Source of the DNA: an uncultured Paracoccaceae bacterium
Lineage (GTDB): Bacteria; Pseudomonadota; Alphaproteobacteria; Rhodobacterales; Rhodobacteraceae
DNA: 64,000 bases
Assembly: GCA_947501355.1 (NCBI GenBank)
Contig: CANMVA010000002.1
Coordinates: forward strand, 310,001 to 374,000
Direction: 5' to 3'
Position numbers and translations under genes: made by a program. Positions within the stretch are counted from its first letter, which is position 1, and each line of letters starts with the position of its first letter. Positions 45,003 to 54,017 of this stretch are shown piece after piece. Below the pieces are notes generated by a model. It ran no database searches. It saw nothing but the letters and a program-made list of their open reading frames with translations, and was not told the DNA's origin.

Positions 45003-46973
45003 ATGACCGACGCGCCCAAGAAAGACCGTCCCTGGCTCTTCCGCACCTATGCGGGGCACTCCACGGCCAAAGCCTCCAACGCGCTCTATCGCGGCAACCT
45101 CGCAAAGGGGCAAACGGGTTTGTCAGTTGCCTTCGATCTGCCCACACAAACCGGCTATGACAGCGATCACGAGCTGTCACGCGGTGAGGTCGGTAAGGTC
45201 GGCGTTCCCGTAGCTCACTTGGGCGACATGCGCGCGCTGTTCGACGATATCCCGCTGGAGAAGATGAACACCTCCATGACGATTAATGCCACGGCCCCTT
45301 GGTTGCTGTCGCTCTACATCGCCGTGGCCGAAGAACAGGGCGCCGATGTCTCCAAGCTGCAGGGCACCGTGCAGAACGACATCATCAAGGAATACCTGTC
45401 GCGCGGCACCTATATCTGCCCGCCCAAGCCGTCCCTGCGGATGATCACAGACGTCGCCGCCTACACGCGCGAACATCTGCCAAAATGGAACCCGATGAAC
45501 GTGTGTTCCTACCACCTGCAGGAAGCCGGCGCGACGCCCGAAGAAGAGCTGGCTTTCGCGCTCGCCACCGCCACCGCCGTTCTCGACGACCTCAAAGGCA
45601 AAGTCCCCGAAGAGCATTTCCCCGACATGGTCGGCCGCATCTCTTTCTTCGTGAACGCAGGCATCCGCTTCGTCACCGAGATGTGCAAAATGCGCGCCTT
45701 CGTCGAACTGTGGGACGAGATTTGCGCCGAGCGCTACGGCGTCGAGGACCCCAAATTCCGCCGCTTCCGTTATGGTGTGCAAGTGAACTCGCTGGGTCTG
45801 ACCGAACAGCAGCCCGAAAACAACGTCTACCGCATCCTGATCGAGATGCTGGCCGTGACGCTGTCGAAAAACGCCCGTGCCCGCGCCGTGCAGCTGCCCG
45901 CGTGGAACGAAGCCCTCGGTCTGCCCCGCCCCTGGGACCAGCAATGGTCGCTCCGCATGCAGCAGATCATGGCGTTCGAGACGGACCTTCTGGAATATGA
46001 CGACCTCTTCGACGGCAACCCCGCCGTGGATCGCAAGGTTGCCGCTTTGAAAGAAGGCGCGCGGGCCGAGCTGGCCCAGATCGACTCCATGGGCGGCGCG
46101 GTCGAGGCCATCGAATACATGAAGTCGCGTCTGGTCGATTCCAATGCCGAACGCATCATGGGGATCGAGGACGGCGGCACCACCGTCGTCGGCGTGAACC
46201 GCTACCAAGAGGCCGAGGAAAGCCCCCTGACCGCAGGCGACGAGGCGATCATGGTCGCCGACAAAGACGCCGAGGCCGATCAAATCGCCCGCCTCAACGC
46301 ATGGAAAGAGGCGCGCGATGACGCCGCCGTCCAGAAAGCGCTGGAGGCTGTCCGCCAAGCTGCCGCCACTGGCACCAACATCATGATCCCGTCGATCGAA
46401 GCCGCCAAGGTCGGTGTCACCACCGGCGAATGGGGCGACGTCGTGCGCGCTGCCTTCGGCCAGTACCGCGCGCCCACAGGTGTCTCGAAAAACCCGTCGA
46501 ACCGCACCGAAGGGCTCGAAGAAATCCGCGCGCAGGTCGACGCGGTTTCTGACAAGCTGGGCCGCCGTCTGAAATTCCTCGTCGGCAAGCCCGGCCTCGA
46601 CGGCCACTCCAACGGCGCCGAACAAATCGCCGCCCGCGCCCGCGACTGCGGTATGGACATCACTTATGAAGGCATCCGCCTGACCCCTGATGAAATCGTC
46701 ACCGCTGCCAAGGCCGAAGAAGCCCATGTCGTCGGCCTTTCGATCCTGTCCGGCAGCCACATCCCCCTCATCGGCGAGTTGATGGAGAAAATGCGTGCGG
46801 AAGGCCTTGGCCATATCCCCGTCGTTGTAGGCGGCATCATCCCCGAAGACGATGCCGACCGCCTGCGCGCCATGGGCGTTGCCAAGGTCTATACGCCGAA
46901 GGATTTCGAGCTGAACCGCATTATGATTGATCTTGTCGGTCTGGTAGACGCGGCACCTATGGCCGCTGAGTGA
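45003..46973 (+). CDS. ecm: Ethylmalonyl-CoA mutase (B12-dependent)
   Basis: 656 residues from ATG 45003, the typical Ecm length (methylmalonyl-CoA mutase large subunits are about 710-730). The catalytic barrel starts at the N-terminus (PWLFRTYAGHSTAKASN; DLPTQTGYDSDH). The C-terminal cobalamin domain has the DxHxxG motif in GLDGHSNGAEQI (about residue 535). Converts (2R)-ethylmalonyl-CoA to methylsuccinyl-CoA, one step after Ccr. It needs adenosylcobalamin, to whose supply cobU in this window contributes. Confidence 0.93.
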   Translation: MTDAPKKDRPWLFRTYAGHSTAKASNALYRGNLAKGQTGLSVAFDLPTQTGYDSDHELSRGEVGKVGVPVAHLGDMRALFDDIPLEKMNTSMTINATAPWLLSLYIAVAEEQGADVSKLQGTVQNDIIKEYLSRGTYICPPKPSLRMITDVAAYTREHLPKWNPMNVCSYHLQEAGATPEEELAFALATATAVLDDLKGKVPEEHFPDMVGRISFFVNAGIRFVTEMCKMRAFVELWDEICAERYGVEDPKFRRFRYGVQVNSLGLTEQQPENNVYRILIEMLAVTLSKNARARAVQLPAWNEALGLPRPWDQQWSLRMQQIMAFETDLLEYDDLFDGNPAVDRKVAALKEGARAELAQIDSMGGAVEAIEYMKSRLVDSNAERIMGIEDGGTTVVGVNRYQEAEESPLTAGDEAIMVADKDAEADQIARLNAWKEARDDAAVQKALEAVRQAAATGTNIMIPSIEAAKVGVTTGEWGDVVRAAFGQYRAPTGVSKNPSNRTEGLEEIRAQVDAVSDKLGRRLKFLVGKPGLDGHSNGAEQIAARARDCGMDITYEGIRLTPDEIVTAAKAEEAHVVGLSILSGSHIPLIGELMEKMRAEGLGHIPVVVGGIIPEDDADRLRAMGVAKVYTPKDFELNRIMIDLVGLVDAAPMAAE

Positions 46974-46975
46974 CC

Positions 46976-47020
46976 AAAACCTTTCAAAAAGGTTTTCCAA
47001 AAGTCTTCTAAAGACTTTTG
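46976..47020 (+). terminator. Tandem hairpins after ecm
   Basis: Two adjacent perfect hairpins: AAAACCTTT/AAAGGTTTT (46976-46984 with 46988-46996) and CAAAAGTCTT/AAGACTTTTG (46998-47007 with 47011-47020), each with a 3-nt loop. They begin 3 nt after the ecm stop. The T-rich 3' arms fit an intrinsic terminator, and the symmetry would let them work in both directions. Confidence 0.7.
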
Positions 47021-47065
47021 CCCGCATTACCCCTATGGCAGGCTCCCGGAAAACAGGAGCCTGCC

Positions 47066-47770
47066 ATGACCCCCCATATCGCTGCCAAACCCGGTGACAT
47101 CGCCGAAACCGTTCTGATGCCCGGCGACCCCTTGCGCGCCAAATGGGCGGCTGAGACGTTCCTCGACGCGCCCGTCTGCGTCAACGAAGTGCGCGGCATG
47201 CTTGGCTATACGGGCACCTGGCGCGGCAACCCGGTCACGATTCACGGCTCCGGCATGGGCATGCCATCGCTGTCGATCTACGCCAACGAATTGCTCAAGG
47301 AATACAGCGCCAAGACCTTGATCCGGATTGGCTCTACGGGCGCGATGCAAGAACATGTGAAGGTCCGCGACGTCGTGCTCGCCATGACCGCGACAACGCT
47401 GAACACGCCCTCTTCGGGCATCTTCAAAGACCTGAACTTTGCCCCTTGCGCAGACTACAACCTGCTCGCGGCCGCAGCGAAAGCGGCAGAAAACAGAGAC
47501 TGCACCACTCATATCGGTGGCATCTATTCATCCGACGTCTTCTACGACGAACGCCCCGATCTGAACGAACAGATGATGCGGCACGGCACCCTCGCCGTCG
47601 AGATGGAAGCAGCAGAGCTTTACATCCTCGCCGCGCGCTACAACGCCCGCGCACTTGCGGTGCTGACGGTGTCCGATCACCTTCTCACTGGCGAAGCGCT
47701 GCCGTCTGCGGATCGCCAATCCAGTTTTGGCGACATGGTCGAGATTGCGCTGGAGGCAGCTTTCACCTGA
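47066..47770 (+). CDS. deoD: Purine-nucleoside phosphorylase (DeoD type)
   Basis: 234 residues from ATG 47066 with CAGGAG upstream. Hexameric PNP signature: [19 protein letters not shown] near residue 15, [24 protein letters not shown] and [15 protein letters not shown]. Cleaves purine nucleosides with phosphate to base and ribose-1-phosphate. It pairs functionally with the BMP nucleoside importer in this window. Followed by palindrome copy C. Confidence 0.95.
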   Translation: MTPHIAAKPGDIAETVLMPGDPLRAKWAAETFLDAPVCVNEVRGMLGYTGTWRGNPVTIHGSGMGMPSLSIYANELLKEYSAKTLIRIGSTGAMQEHVKVRDVVLAMTATTLNTPSSGIFKDLNFAPCADYNLLAAAAKAAENRDCTTHIGGIYSSDVFYDERPDLNEQMMRHGTLAVEMEAAELYILAARYNARALAVLTVSDHLLTGEALPSADRQSSFGDMVEIALEAAFT

Positions 47771-47781
47771 ACCCTTGAAAT

Positions 47782-47862
47782 GAGTATTTGGACACAAGAG
47801 AAGCCGGTAACCGCCTATTAACCTTAACGCGCGCGTGCCTCTTCTTTTGTGTAAAAATACTC
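47782..47862. repeat. Dispersed imperfect palindrome, copy C
   Basis: The 22-bp arms at 47782-47803 and 47841-47862 are inverted copies with 19 of 22 matching. The centre (TTAACCTTAACG) is the reverse complement of the centre of copies A and B, whereas the CTTCTTTTGT arm keeps its orientation. It lies 11 nt after the deoD stop and touches the stop of the convergent DUF1989 gene, so it may terminate both. Confidence 0.75.
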
Positions 47863-48682
47863 AAGTTCCATGGCTGCGATCATATCCATTCGTCTGAGGG
47901 GGCACCCACCCTTCAGGCACACGCGGCACATCATAGACCGTGATCTCAAGCGGATAGCATTGCGCCGCATCGCTGGAATGCGTGGCTGAGCAATCGCCTC
48001 CAGGGCACGCCGACAGCGCGCCAAGCAAATCAATCTCCGCAAAGAATTCGATGTAGTCACCGGGCGTCACAGGGCTCGCCTTCATGAAATACTGCTGTGT
48101 CTCCCGCGTGAAGCCGGTGCACATGAAGACGTTCAGCACGTCATGCACATGGGCCTCCGCCTCCTGCACAGGCAGGTTCAGATGGGCCGCCACCGCGCGC
48201 GTCAGGTTGGAATGGCAGCAGTGATGATAGTCCTGCCCGCTCAGCAAATGATGAGTATAGGGATCGCAGCGTGTTCCGATCACATCATGAATGCCGCCTC
48301 CGTCTTCGTCAAAGCGATACCAGTTCAGCGTATCGCGGGTGATCGTGGCCATCGGGCGCAGCGTTGGAAAACTGCTCCATAGTTGATGGCCTTTGGTCAC
48401 ATGGGTTCCGTGCAGCGCGCGGGTTTTGCCGGAATAGAACCGTTCAGACAGATCATGGGCGTTCCACAGGTTCAGATCGCCCACCTGCGGCCCCTCGATC
48501 GAGGTGATCCGAAAGACCTGACCGGCCTTCACGCTGAAACTCAACGCCTCGCGCGGCGGCACTACAACGGTCTGAACGCGCGTCATCCCTTCACAGGCCG
48601 CGCGTCGCGCCGCGATGTCGGGTCGGGGCAATGTTTCAACCGGATAGCAGATCACCGGAGGGAGGGAGGCTCGGCGGGGCAT
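47861..48682 (-). CDS. DUF1989 / urea carboxylase-associated family protein
   Basis: 273 residues from ATG 48682 (AAGGA upstream). The family core is visible: TVVVPPREALSFSVKAGQVFRITSIEGPQVGDLNLWN (about residues 40-75, quoted in part), CDPYTHHLLSGQDYHHCCHSN and FMCTGFTRETQQYFMK. Several Cys and His suggest a bound metal. Relatives sit with urea amidolyase or carboxylase genes, but no such genes are nearby here, so the role is open. Confidence 0.75.
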   Translation of the reverse strand: MPRRASLPPVICYPVETLPRPDIAARRAACEGMTRVQTVVVPPREALSFSVKAGQVFRITSIEGPQVGDLNLWNAHDLSERFYSGKTRALHGTHVTKGHQLWSSFPTLRPMATITRDTLNWYRFDEDGGGIHDVIGTRCDPYTHHLLSGQDYHHCCHSNLTRAVAAHLNLPVQEAEAHVHDVLNVFMCTGFTRETQQYFMKASPVTPGDYIEFFAEIDLLGALSACPGGDCSATHSSDAAQCYPLEITVYDVPRVPEGWVPPQTNGYDRSHGT

Positions 48683-48756
48683 AAATCTTTTCCTTCTATG
48701 GAACCAATCGAAGACAGCCGTGTTGAGGGGCATCACATCTATAGGAGATTTAAACT

Positions 48757-49014
48757 ATGACACGCCTTTTCCAACTGACTGCGATTGCTGCATCTGCCGT
48801 TGCTCTGGCAGGCTGCGCTACGCAAGAGCGTGAAGTCGTGGTTTCCGAACCGACGCCGATCTACGCCAAGGATGGCACGATTATCGGCACGACACAGGTG
48901 GTGCGCGCTGAGGACACCGAAGTTGTCGTCGGAGCCAACGAAATGGAAAACCCGGAAGCCATCATGGATACCGATCTGGACCGGGATACCATGATCGAAG
49001 GCGATGACATGTAA
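48757..49014 (+). CDS. Small lipoprotein
   Basis: 85 residues with AGGAG upstream of ATG 48757. Lipoprotein signal with lipobox LAGC (C20). The mature part is short and acidic (VVVSEPTPIYAKDGTIIGTTQVV, ending DRDTMIEGDDM). I recognise no domain. A strong intrinsic terminator follows, so it is a monocistronic, probably well-expressed gene. Confidence 0.8.
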   Translation: MTRLFQLTAIAASAVALAGCATQEREVVVSEPTPIYAKDGTIIGTTQVVRAEDTEVVVGANEMENPEAIMDTDLDRDTMIEGDDM

Positions 49015-49037
49015 GCTCCGCCTGCCAAAGAATTAAG

Positions 49038-49068
49038 AAAGCCGCGCTCCATTTGGGCGCGGCTTTTT
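49038..49068 (+). terminator. Rho-independent terminator
   Basis: A 10-bp stem AAAGCCGCGC (49038-49047) pairs with GCGCGGCTTT (49057-49066) across a 9-nt loop and runs into TTTTT (49064-49068). It ends the small-lipoprotein transcript and lies just before the convergent sdhB 3' end. Confidence 0.9.
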
Positions 49069-49090
49069 CTGCGAGGGTTGATGGCCCGTC

Positions 49091-49870
49091 TCAAACCGTG
49101 CGTTCCACCATCATCTGCTTGATATTGGAAATCGCTTCGGCTGGGTTCAGACCTTTCGGACAGGTCTTCGCGCAGTTCATGATTGTATGACAGCGATAGA
49201 GCTTGAACGGATCTTCCAGATCATCCAGCCGCTCGCCCGTGGCCTCATCCCGTGAATCGATAATCCAGCGATAGGCGTGCAGCAGCGCTGCCGGCCCCAG
49301 ATACCGGTCGCCGTTCCACCAGTAAGACGGGCAAGAGGTCGAGCAGGACGCGCACATCACGCATTCATAAAGCCCGTCCAGCTTCTTGCGGTCTTCAATC
49401 GACTGCTTCCACTCTTTCGCGGGGCGGTTTGTCTTCGTCTCCAGCCACGGCATGATCGAGGCATGTTGCGCATAGAAATGCGTCAGATCGGGGATCAGAT
49501 CCTTGACCACCGGCATATGCGGCAGGGGATAGATCTTGATATCACCCTTCACCTCATCGAGGCCGTAGATACAGGCCAGCGTGTTGATCCCGTCGATATT
49601 CATCGCGCAGGAGCCACAAATCCCCTCGCGGCAGGAGCGGCGGAAGGTCAGCGTCGGATCAATCTCGTTCTTGATCTTGATCAGCGCGTCCAAAATCATC
49701 GGGCCGCAGGTGTCCATATCCACGAAATACGTGTCGAGCTGGGGGTTCTTCCCATCATCGGGGTTCCAGCGGTAGATCTGGACCTTGCGCAGGTTTGTGG
49801 CACCTTCGGGCTTGGGCCATGTCTTGCCAGCGGTCATGCGGCTGTTTTTGGGCAGTGTCAGTTGGACCAT
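49091..49870 (-). CDS. sdhB: Succinate dehydrogenase iron-sulfur subunit
   Basis: 259 residues. Three cluster motifs are intact: [2Fe-2S] [11 protein letters not shown] ... TLAC; [4Fe-4S] [11 protein letters not shown]; [3Fe-4S] [11 protein letters not shown]. Carries electrons from SdhA FAD to ubiquinone in complex II. Last gene of an sdhC-sdhD-sdhA-x-y-sdhB operon in which two small genes separate sdhA from sdhB. Confidence 0.97.
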   Translation of the reverse strand: MVQLTLPKNSRMTAGKTWPKPEGATNLRKVQIYRWNPDDGKNPQLDTYFVDMDTCGPMILDALIKIKNEIDPTLTFRRSCREGICGSCAMNIDGINTLACIYGLDEVKGDIKIYPLPHMPVVKDLIPDLTHFYAQHASIMPWLETKTNRPAKEWKQSIEDRKKLDGLYECVMCASCSTSCPSYWWNGDRYLGPAALLHAYRWIIDSRDEATGERLDDLEDPFKLYRCHTIMNCAKTCPKGLNPAEAISNIKQMMVERTV

Positions 49871-49879
49871 GCTGTCCTC

Positions 49880-50209
49880 CTATCCGAATTGTCCCAGAAC
49901 GGCGCTCAGGCCATCGCGGGAAATGCAGTTAATTGTCTCGGGGCGGCGGCTGATATCCAGAACCACCTGCACCGTGCTATCGTCTGGCCCCGTCGCGGCA
50001 GCGCGGGCCAGTTGAAGAATTTCCGACCCAGAGGCATTGTCGATCACGCAATCGGTGATCGCCTCGCCGCCCGGTCCGGGCAAATATTGCGCGACGATAG
50101 GCTTTACGACACCCCGCGCAGCCTCACGGGCCAGTTGATCGCCTGCGCCGGTCTCGCATCCCGCAACGGCGATTGCAGCCAGAACTGCGAAAGAGCCATG
50201 CCGCGCCAT
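49880..50209 (-). CDS. Small secreted protein or lipoprotein embedded in the sdh operon (second)
   Basis: 109 residues from ATG 50209. Signal with a lipobox-like VAGC (C18). The rest is GDQLAREAARGVVKPIVAQYLPG ... AITDCVIDNASGSEILQLA ... TINCISRDGLSAVLG with two further Cys, which could form a disulfide in the periplasm. No known domain recognised. The start overlaps the previous gene stop by 1 nt, and sdhB begins 10 nt after its stop, so it is firmly inside the sdh transcript. Confidence 0.75.
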   Translation of the reverse strand: MARHGSFAVLAAIAVAGCETGAGDQLAREAARGVVKPIVAQYLPGPGGEAITDCVIDNASGSEILQLARAAATGPDDSTVQVVLDISRRPETINCISRDGLSAVLGQFG

Positions 50210-50676
50210 CAATGGTTCGCCCCGGGGCAAATCAACGTGCCACGCTGGAAGGTGCCGCCGCCGGGTACGCAGCCATAGCCGACTGTCGCGTGAGGCAAAT
50301 CTGATCCGAGCGCGAGATGCGCATTTCCACCAGCGCTGTCATACTTCCCACCGTGGCTTTGATCGGTGATCGGACGCGGCTCCGAACCAGTAAATCCGGT
50401 CGTGGATAACTGCGCCGTCTGCGTCGCAATGCACGCCTCAACCGCTGCGCGCACCTGTGGTGGCATCTGCGGAGACTCGCCCAGCCTTACCGTCGTCGCA
50501 TCGCTCGTGAGCCGCGTATCAACACTGTATTGACCGTCATAGCCTTGCGCGCGAACACACCCTCTCACGATCTCCGCCTGCTGATCGTAGGTCAGACCCG
50601 TCTCCGGGTCGATCGACGGACCAGCGGCGCAGCCAGCCAAAATGGCCCCACTCAGAAGACAGGCCGTCAGGCGCAT
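50209..50676 (-). CDS. Small lipoprotein embedded in the sdh operon (first)
   Basis: 155 residues. Lipoprotein signal with lipobox LAGC (C16), then a short domain with paired Cys (EIVRGCVRAQGYDG ... VEACIATQ) and a glycine-rich C-terminus (YGCVPGGGTFQRGTLICPG). Function not recognised. Starts inside the sdhA stop codon (1-nt TGATG overlap), which implies translational coupling to SdhA. Confidence 0.75.
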   Translation of the reverse strand: MRLTACLLSGAILAGCAAGPSIDPETGLTYDQQAEIVRGCVRAQGYDGQYSVDTRLTSDATTVRLGESPQMPPQVRAAVEACIATQTAQLSTTGFTGSEPRPITDQSHGGKYDSAGGNAHLALGSDLPHATVGYGCVPGGGTFQRGTLICPGANH

Positions 50677-52481
50677 CAGTAAACCCGTGCCTTCGGCGCG
50701 ATCTTCTTCAGATCGATACCGCCCTCGTTATGGCTGGTCAGCGGGTTCAGATGCACGCCACGGAAGCCCAGCGAGGCCTTGTTGCCCTTGAACCAGATCA
50801 GCGAGTGCTTGCGCCAGTTCTCGTCGTCGCGGTCGGGATAATCCTCGTGGGCATGCGCCCCGCGGCTTTCCTTGCGCGCCTCGGCTGCAGTGATCGTGGC
50901 CAGCGCGTTGGGCATCAGGTTGGTCAGCTCCAACGTCTCCATCAGGTCCGAATTCCAGACCATCGACGTGTCGGTGACCTGCAAATCTTCGAGCTTGCCA
51001 CCAACGGCATCCATCTTCTTGCAGCCTTCGGCCAGCGTCTTGTCGGTGCGGAACACCGCAGCATCGGCCTGCATCGTCTTTTGCATTTCCAAACGGAGTT
51101 CGGCGGTCGGGACATGACCTTTCGCATAGCGCAGACCGTCAAAGCGGCTCAACGCCGCCTCGACAGAGCGGTTGTTCGGGGTTGGCACAGCCGTCTCCGG
51201 ATCAACGATCTTGCCAGCACGGATCGCGGCGGCGCGTCCGAAGACCACCAAGTCGATCAGCGAGTTCGAGCCCAGACGGTTCGCGCCATGCACGGAGGCA
51301 CAGCCCGCCTCGCCAACGGCCATTAGGCCGGGCGCCACGCGGTCTGGATCATCCTTGGTGGGGCTCAGAACCTCACCCCAGTAATTCGTCGGAATACCGC
51401 CCATGTTGTAGTGCACGGTCGGCAGAACCGGGATCGGCTCTTTCGTCAGATCGACGCCCGCAAAGATGCGCGCGCTTTCCGAGATGCCGGGCAGACGCTC
51501 TGCCAAGGTCTCCGGCGGCAGGTGGTTGAGATGCAGATGGATATGATCGCCCTCAGCCCCCACACCGCGCCCTTCGCGGATTTCCATGGTCATGCAGCGG
51601 CTGACCACATCGCGCGAGGCGAGGTCTTTGTAGGTCGGTGCGTAGCGCTCCATAAAGCGCTCGCCTTCGGAGTTGGTCAGATAACCCCCCTCCCCGCGCG
51701 CGCCTTCGGTGATCAGACAGCCAGCGCCGTAAATGCCGGTCGGATGGAATTGCACGAACTCCATATCCTGAAGCGGCATACCCTGACGGGCAATCATGCC
51801 GCCACCGTCACCGGTGCAGGTATGGGCCGAGGTTGCGCTGAAATAGGCGCGGCCATAACCGCCGGTGGCCAGAACGACCATCTTGGCAGCAAACAGATGC
51901 AGCGTGCCGTCGTCCAGCTTCCAAGCCAGAACGCCCTGGCATTCGCCGTCTTCGGACATGATCAGATCAATCGCGAAATACTCGATGTAGAATTCCGCAT
52001 TGTTCTTCAGCGATTGTCCATAAAGCGTGTGCAGGATCGCGTGACCGGTCCGGTCCGCGGCGGCACAGGTGCGCTGCACGGGCGGGCCTTCACCGTATTC
52101 GGTCGTGTGACCGCCAAACGGACGCTGGTAAATTTTGCCCGCTTCGGTGCGCGAGAACGGCACGCCGTAATGCTCAAGCTCGTAGACCGCCTTGGGCGCT
52201 TCACGGGCAAGGTACTCCATCGCGTCCGTGTCGCCCAGCCAGTCGGAGCCTTTGACCGTGTCATACATATGCCACTGCCAGCTGTCGGGCCCCATATTGC
52301 CAAGCGATGCGGCAATGCCACCCTGCGCTGCGACCGTGTGCGAGCGGGTGGGGAAAACCTTGGTCACGCAAGCGGTGCGCAGGCCCTGTTCGGCCATACC
52401 CAGCGTTGCGCGCAGGCCAGCGCCACCAGCGCCCACCACCACAACATCGTATTCATGTGTTTCGTAATCGTATGCAGCCAT
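50676..52481 (-). CDS. sdhA: Succinate dehydrogenase flavoprotein subunit
   Basis: 601 residues. FAD-binding [12 protein letters not shown], the covalent-FAD His in [16 protein letters not shown], the HPTGIYGAG substrate segment and [22 protein letters not shown]. Oxidises succinate to fumarate. sdhD ends 18 nt upstream, and two lipoprotein genes and sdhB follow in the same transcript. Confidence 0.98.
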   Translation of the reverse strand: MAAYDYETHEYDVVVVGAGGAGLRATLGMAEQGLRTACVTKVFPTRSHTVAAQGGIAASLGNMGPDSWQWHMYDTVKGSDWLGDTDAMEYLAREAPKAVYELEHYGVPFSRTEAGKIYQRPFGGHTTEYGEGPPVQRTCAAADRTGHAILHTLYGQSLKNNAEFYIEYFAIDLIMSEDGECQGVLAWKLDDGTLHLFAAKMVVLATGGYGRAYFSATSAHTCTGDGGGMIARQGMPLQDMEFVQFHPTGIYGAGCLITEGARGEGGYLTNSEGERFMERYAPTYKDLASRDVVSRCMTMEIREGRGVGAEGDHIHLHLNHLPPETLAERLPGISESARIFAGVDLTKEPIPVLPTVHYNMGGIPTNYWGEVLSPTKDDPDRVAPGLMAVGEAGCASVHGANRLGSNSLIDLVVFGRAAAIRAGKIVDPETAVPTPNNRSVEAALSRFDGLRYAKGHVPTAELRLEMQKTMQADAAVFRTDKTLAEGCKKMDAVGGKLEDLQVTDTSMVWNSDLMETLELTNLMPNALATITAAEARKESRGAHAHEDYPDRDDENWRKHSLIWFKGNKASLGFRGVHLNPLTSHNEGGIDLKKIAPKARVY

Positions 52482-52499
52482 ATTCAGGTGCTCCGTGCG

Positions 52500-52871
52500 T
52501 TAAAGCGCCATGCGGGCGATGGCGAAAAGGCCAGTCGCAGCCGCGGCGTAAGAAAGACAGGTGGTCGCGATCAGCGTAACCTTGCGAGCCGTTCCGTGAA
52601 CGTAGTCCTCGATCAAGGCCTGCACACCATTTTTGAAATGCAGGAATGTCGCAACAATCATCAGCGCGGCGATGATCGCCGGGAAGGGCTGATCGAAATA
52701 AGCCACAACGTCCGTGTGGGGCTTGCCCAACATCGGTGCGAAGGTGAACAGGAAGAAGGGCGTCAGAACGGCCAACCCGGCAGAGCTGACCATCATCCAC
52801 CAGTGGTGATGCGTGCCTTCCTTTGCCGATCCCATACCCTCGGCGCGTTTTCTGTCGGTCATATAGGCCAT
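52500..52871 (-). CDS. sdhD: Succinate dehydrogenase membrane anchor subunit
   Basis: 123 residues from ATG 52871. Three hydrophobic helices and the haem-ligand region FLHFKNGVQALIEDYVHG characteristic of SdhD. Anchors the SdhAB dimer and contributes to the quinone site. Start overlaps the sdhC stop by 1 nt. Confidence 0.93.
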   Translation of the reverse strand: MAYMTDRKRAEGMGSAKEGTHHHWWMMVSSAGLAVLTPFFLFTFAPMLGKPHTDVVAYFDQPFPAIIAALMIVATFLHFKNGVQALIEDYVHGTARKVTLIATTCLSYAAAATGLFAIARMAL

Positions 52872-53266
52872 TACGCAAGCCCTCCGATAATCAGCAGGCA
52901 CAGGACGGTCAGCGCGACCGATCCGATGACACAGGCCCAGCCCAGCTTTTCAGCCCAGGCGATCTCCATGCTGCCGCCATTGTCCCAGTAGAGATGTCGC
53001 AACCCTGCCAGCAGGTGGTAGCACAGCCCCCAAAGCGACAGCACCAGCACCAGCTTGCCGAAGATCGAAGTCAGAACCCCGTCCGCCACCGCGAAGTATC
53101 CCGGCGATGTCGCCGCGGCCAGCAGCCACCAGACGACAAGAAGTGCGCTGATCAGAAGCGCGTTTCCGGTGATCCGCGTCAGAATGGAGCTGATGGATGT
53201 GATCTGCGGTCTGTAGATCGACAGATGCGGTGAGAGAGGGCGATTGCCCCTGTTCACGTCTGGCAT
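52871..53266 (-). CDS. sdhC: Succinate dehydrogenase cytochrome b556 subunit
   Basis: 131 residues. SdhC signature RPLSPHLSIYRPQITSISSILTRITG at the N-terminus and haem-ligand His in LCYHLLAGLRHLYWD, with three membrane helices. First gene of the sdh operon. Its promoter region carries the paired TGTGATCACA operator 130 bp upstream and a GCGTAA/TTACGC inverted repeat (53306-53311 with 53324-53329) in the presumed leader. Confidence 0.95.
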   Translation of the reverse strand: MPDVNRGNRPLSPHLSIYRPQITSISSILTRITGNALLISALLVVWWLLAAATSPGYFAVADGVLTSIFGKLVLVLSLWGLCYHLLAGLRHLYWDNGGSMEIAWAEKLGWACVIGSVALTVLCLLIIGGLA

Positions 53267-53395
53267 ATTTGTTCCCTTCGGCTGTGCGCTTGCGCGCTGG
53301 CTCTGGCGTAAGTGATAGTGATTTTACGCTCTGAGTCACGCCTTCAGACCTTGATTTGGCGCGGTTATTTGGCGCAACCCGTCAGAAAACTCTGC

Positions 53396-53430
53396 TTTGT
53401 GATCACACGATATATAAGTGTGATCACAAA
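53396..53430. promoter_or_regulatory. Bipartite TGTGATCACA operator upstream of sdhCDAB
   Basis: Two identical 10-bp palindromes, TGTGATCACA at 53398-53407 and 53419-53428, start 21 bp apart. The whole 35 bp is itself nearly symmetrical, with TTTG at one end and CAAA at the other. The AT-rich spacer (GATATATAA) could hold a -10 element. The same layout occurs upstream of sucC (60976-61010). The regulator is not identified. Confidence 0.85.
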
Positions 53431-53653
53431 AACTGCCCTACTCCACAGCAAGCAGCACTTTGCCGAACAGGCAACCCGACTCAGCGAAAATCAGCTCAAT
53501 TTGAACTAAACAGTTTATTTTTTTCTCGGACGATCTTGATCTCCGCCAAGGCTTCCCCCAATTGCAAACTTATCGGTTCACTTTTTCGTGCTCCGGTTGA
53601 ATCTCCCCTATGGGCCTTTGATTGCCCGCAACGCTAAGTGAAAGGAAATAAAG
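53431..53653. other. Divergent intergenic region between sdhC and a secreted-protein gene
   Basis: Together with 53267-53430 this makes a gene-free stretch of about 390 bp. Apart from the operator and the leader inverted repeat, the part from 53431 is A+T-rich for this genome (for example a T-run near 53514-53523) and shows no convincing ORF, RNA gene or repeat. It probably holds the promoter of the rightward secreted-protein gene, whose AAAGGA ribosome-binding site is at 53641-53646. Confidence 0.5.
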
Positions 53654-53971
53654 ATGAATTCCTATTTTACCCCGGCAGCCCTTACCGCGTTTCTTGTTAC
53701 CGCCACGGCCCTTTCTGCGGGCCCAGCCGACGATTACGGCAAAGCCATCGCCGCCGCGACGCCCAGCGCGCCGCAGACGCTTCAGGTCGCAGCAGAAAAA
53801 CTGTCTGGCGACGCTGTTGATGAGAAGATCACGATCTCAAGCGATGTGATCTCCACCCAGAATGTCGGTATCAGCCAGGGTCACGCGCGCCTGGCCGCTG
53901 AAATGGGCGTTGATCCGGCAGATTACACCAATGCCGAACTGGCAAAGATGTATATCGGCGAATATGACTAA
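53654..53971 (+). CDS. Small secreted protein of unknown function
   Basis: 105 residues. Signal peptide (FTPAALTAFLVTATALSA), then a mature domain ending DVISTQNVGISQGHARLAAEMGVDPADYTNAELAKMYIGEYD, whose end looks like a short helical motif. Clear AAAGGA Shine-Dalgarno. Divergent from sdhC across the operator region, so it might share its regulation. No family recognised. Confidence 0.7.
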   Translation: MNSYFTPAALTAFLVTATALSAGPADDYGKAIAAATPSAPQTLQVAAEKLSGDAVDEKITISSDVISTQNVGISQGHARLAAEMGVDPADYTNAELAKMYIGEYD

Positions 53972-54017
53972 ATCCGTCATCGGGTAAGGCGGTTTTCGCC
54001 TTACCCGCCCCACCCCG

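Noticed and set aside
45177-47027. 616-codon open frame antisense to ecm.
   Set aside because: Its protein is compositionally odd (Gly/His/Asp-rich) with no family motif, while the plus-strand frame is a full ethylmalonyl-CoA mutase. A high-GC shadow frame.
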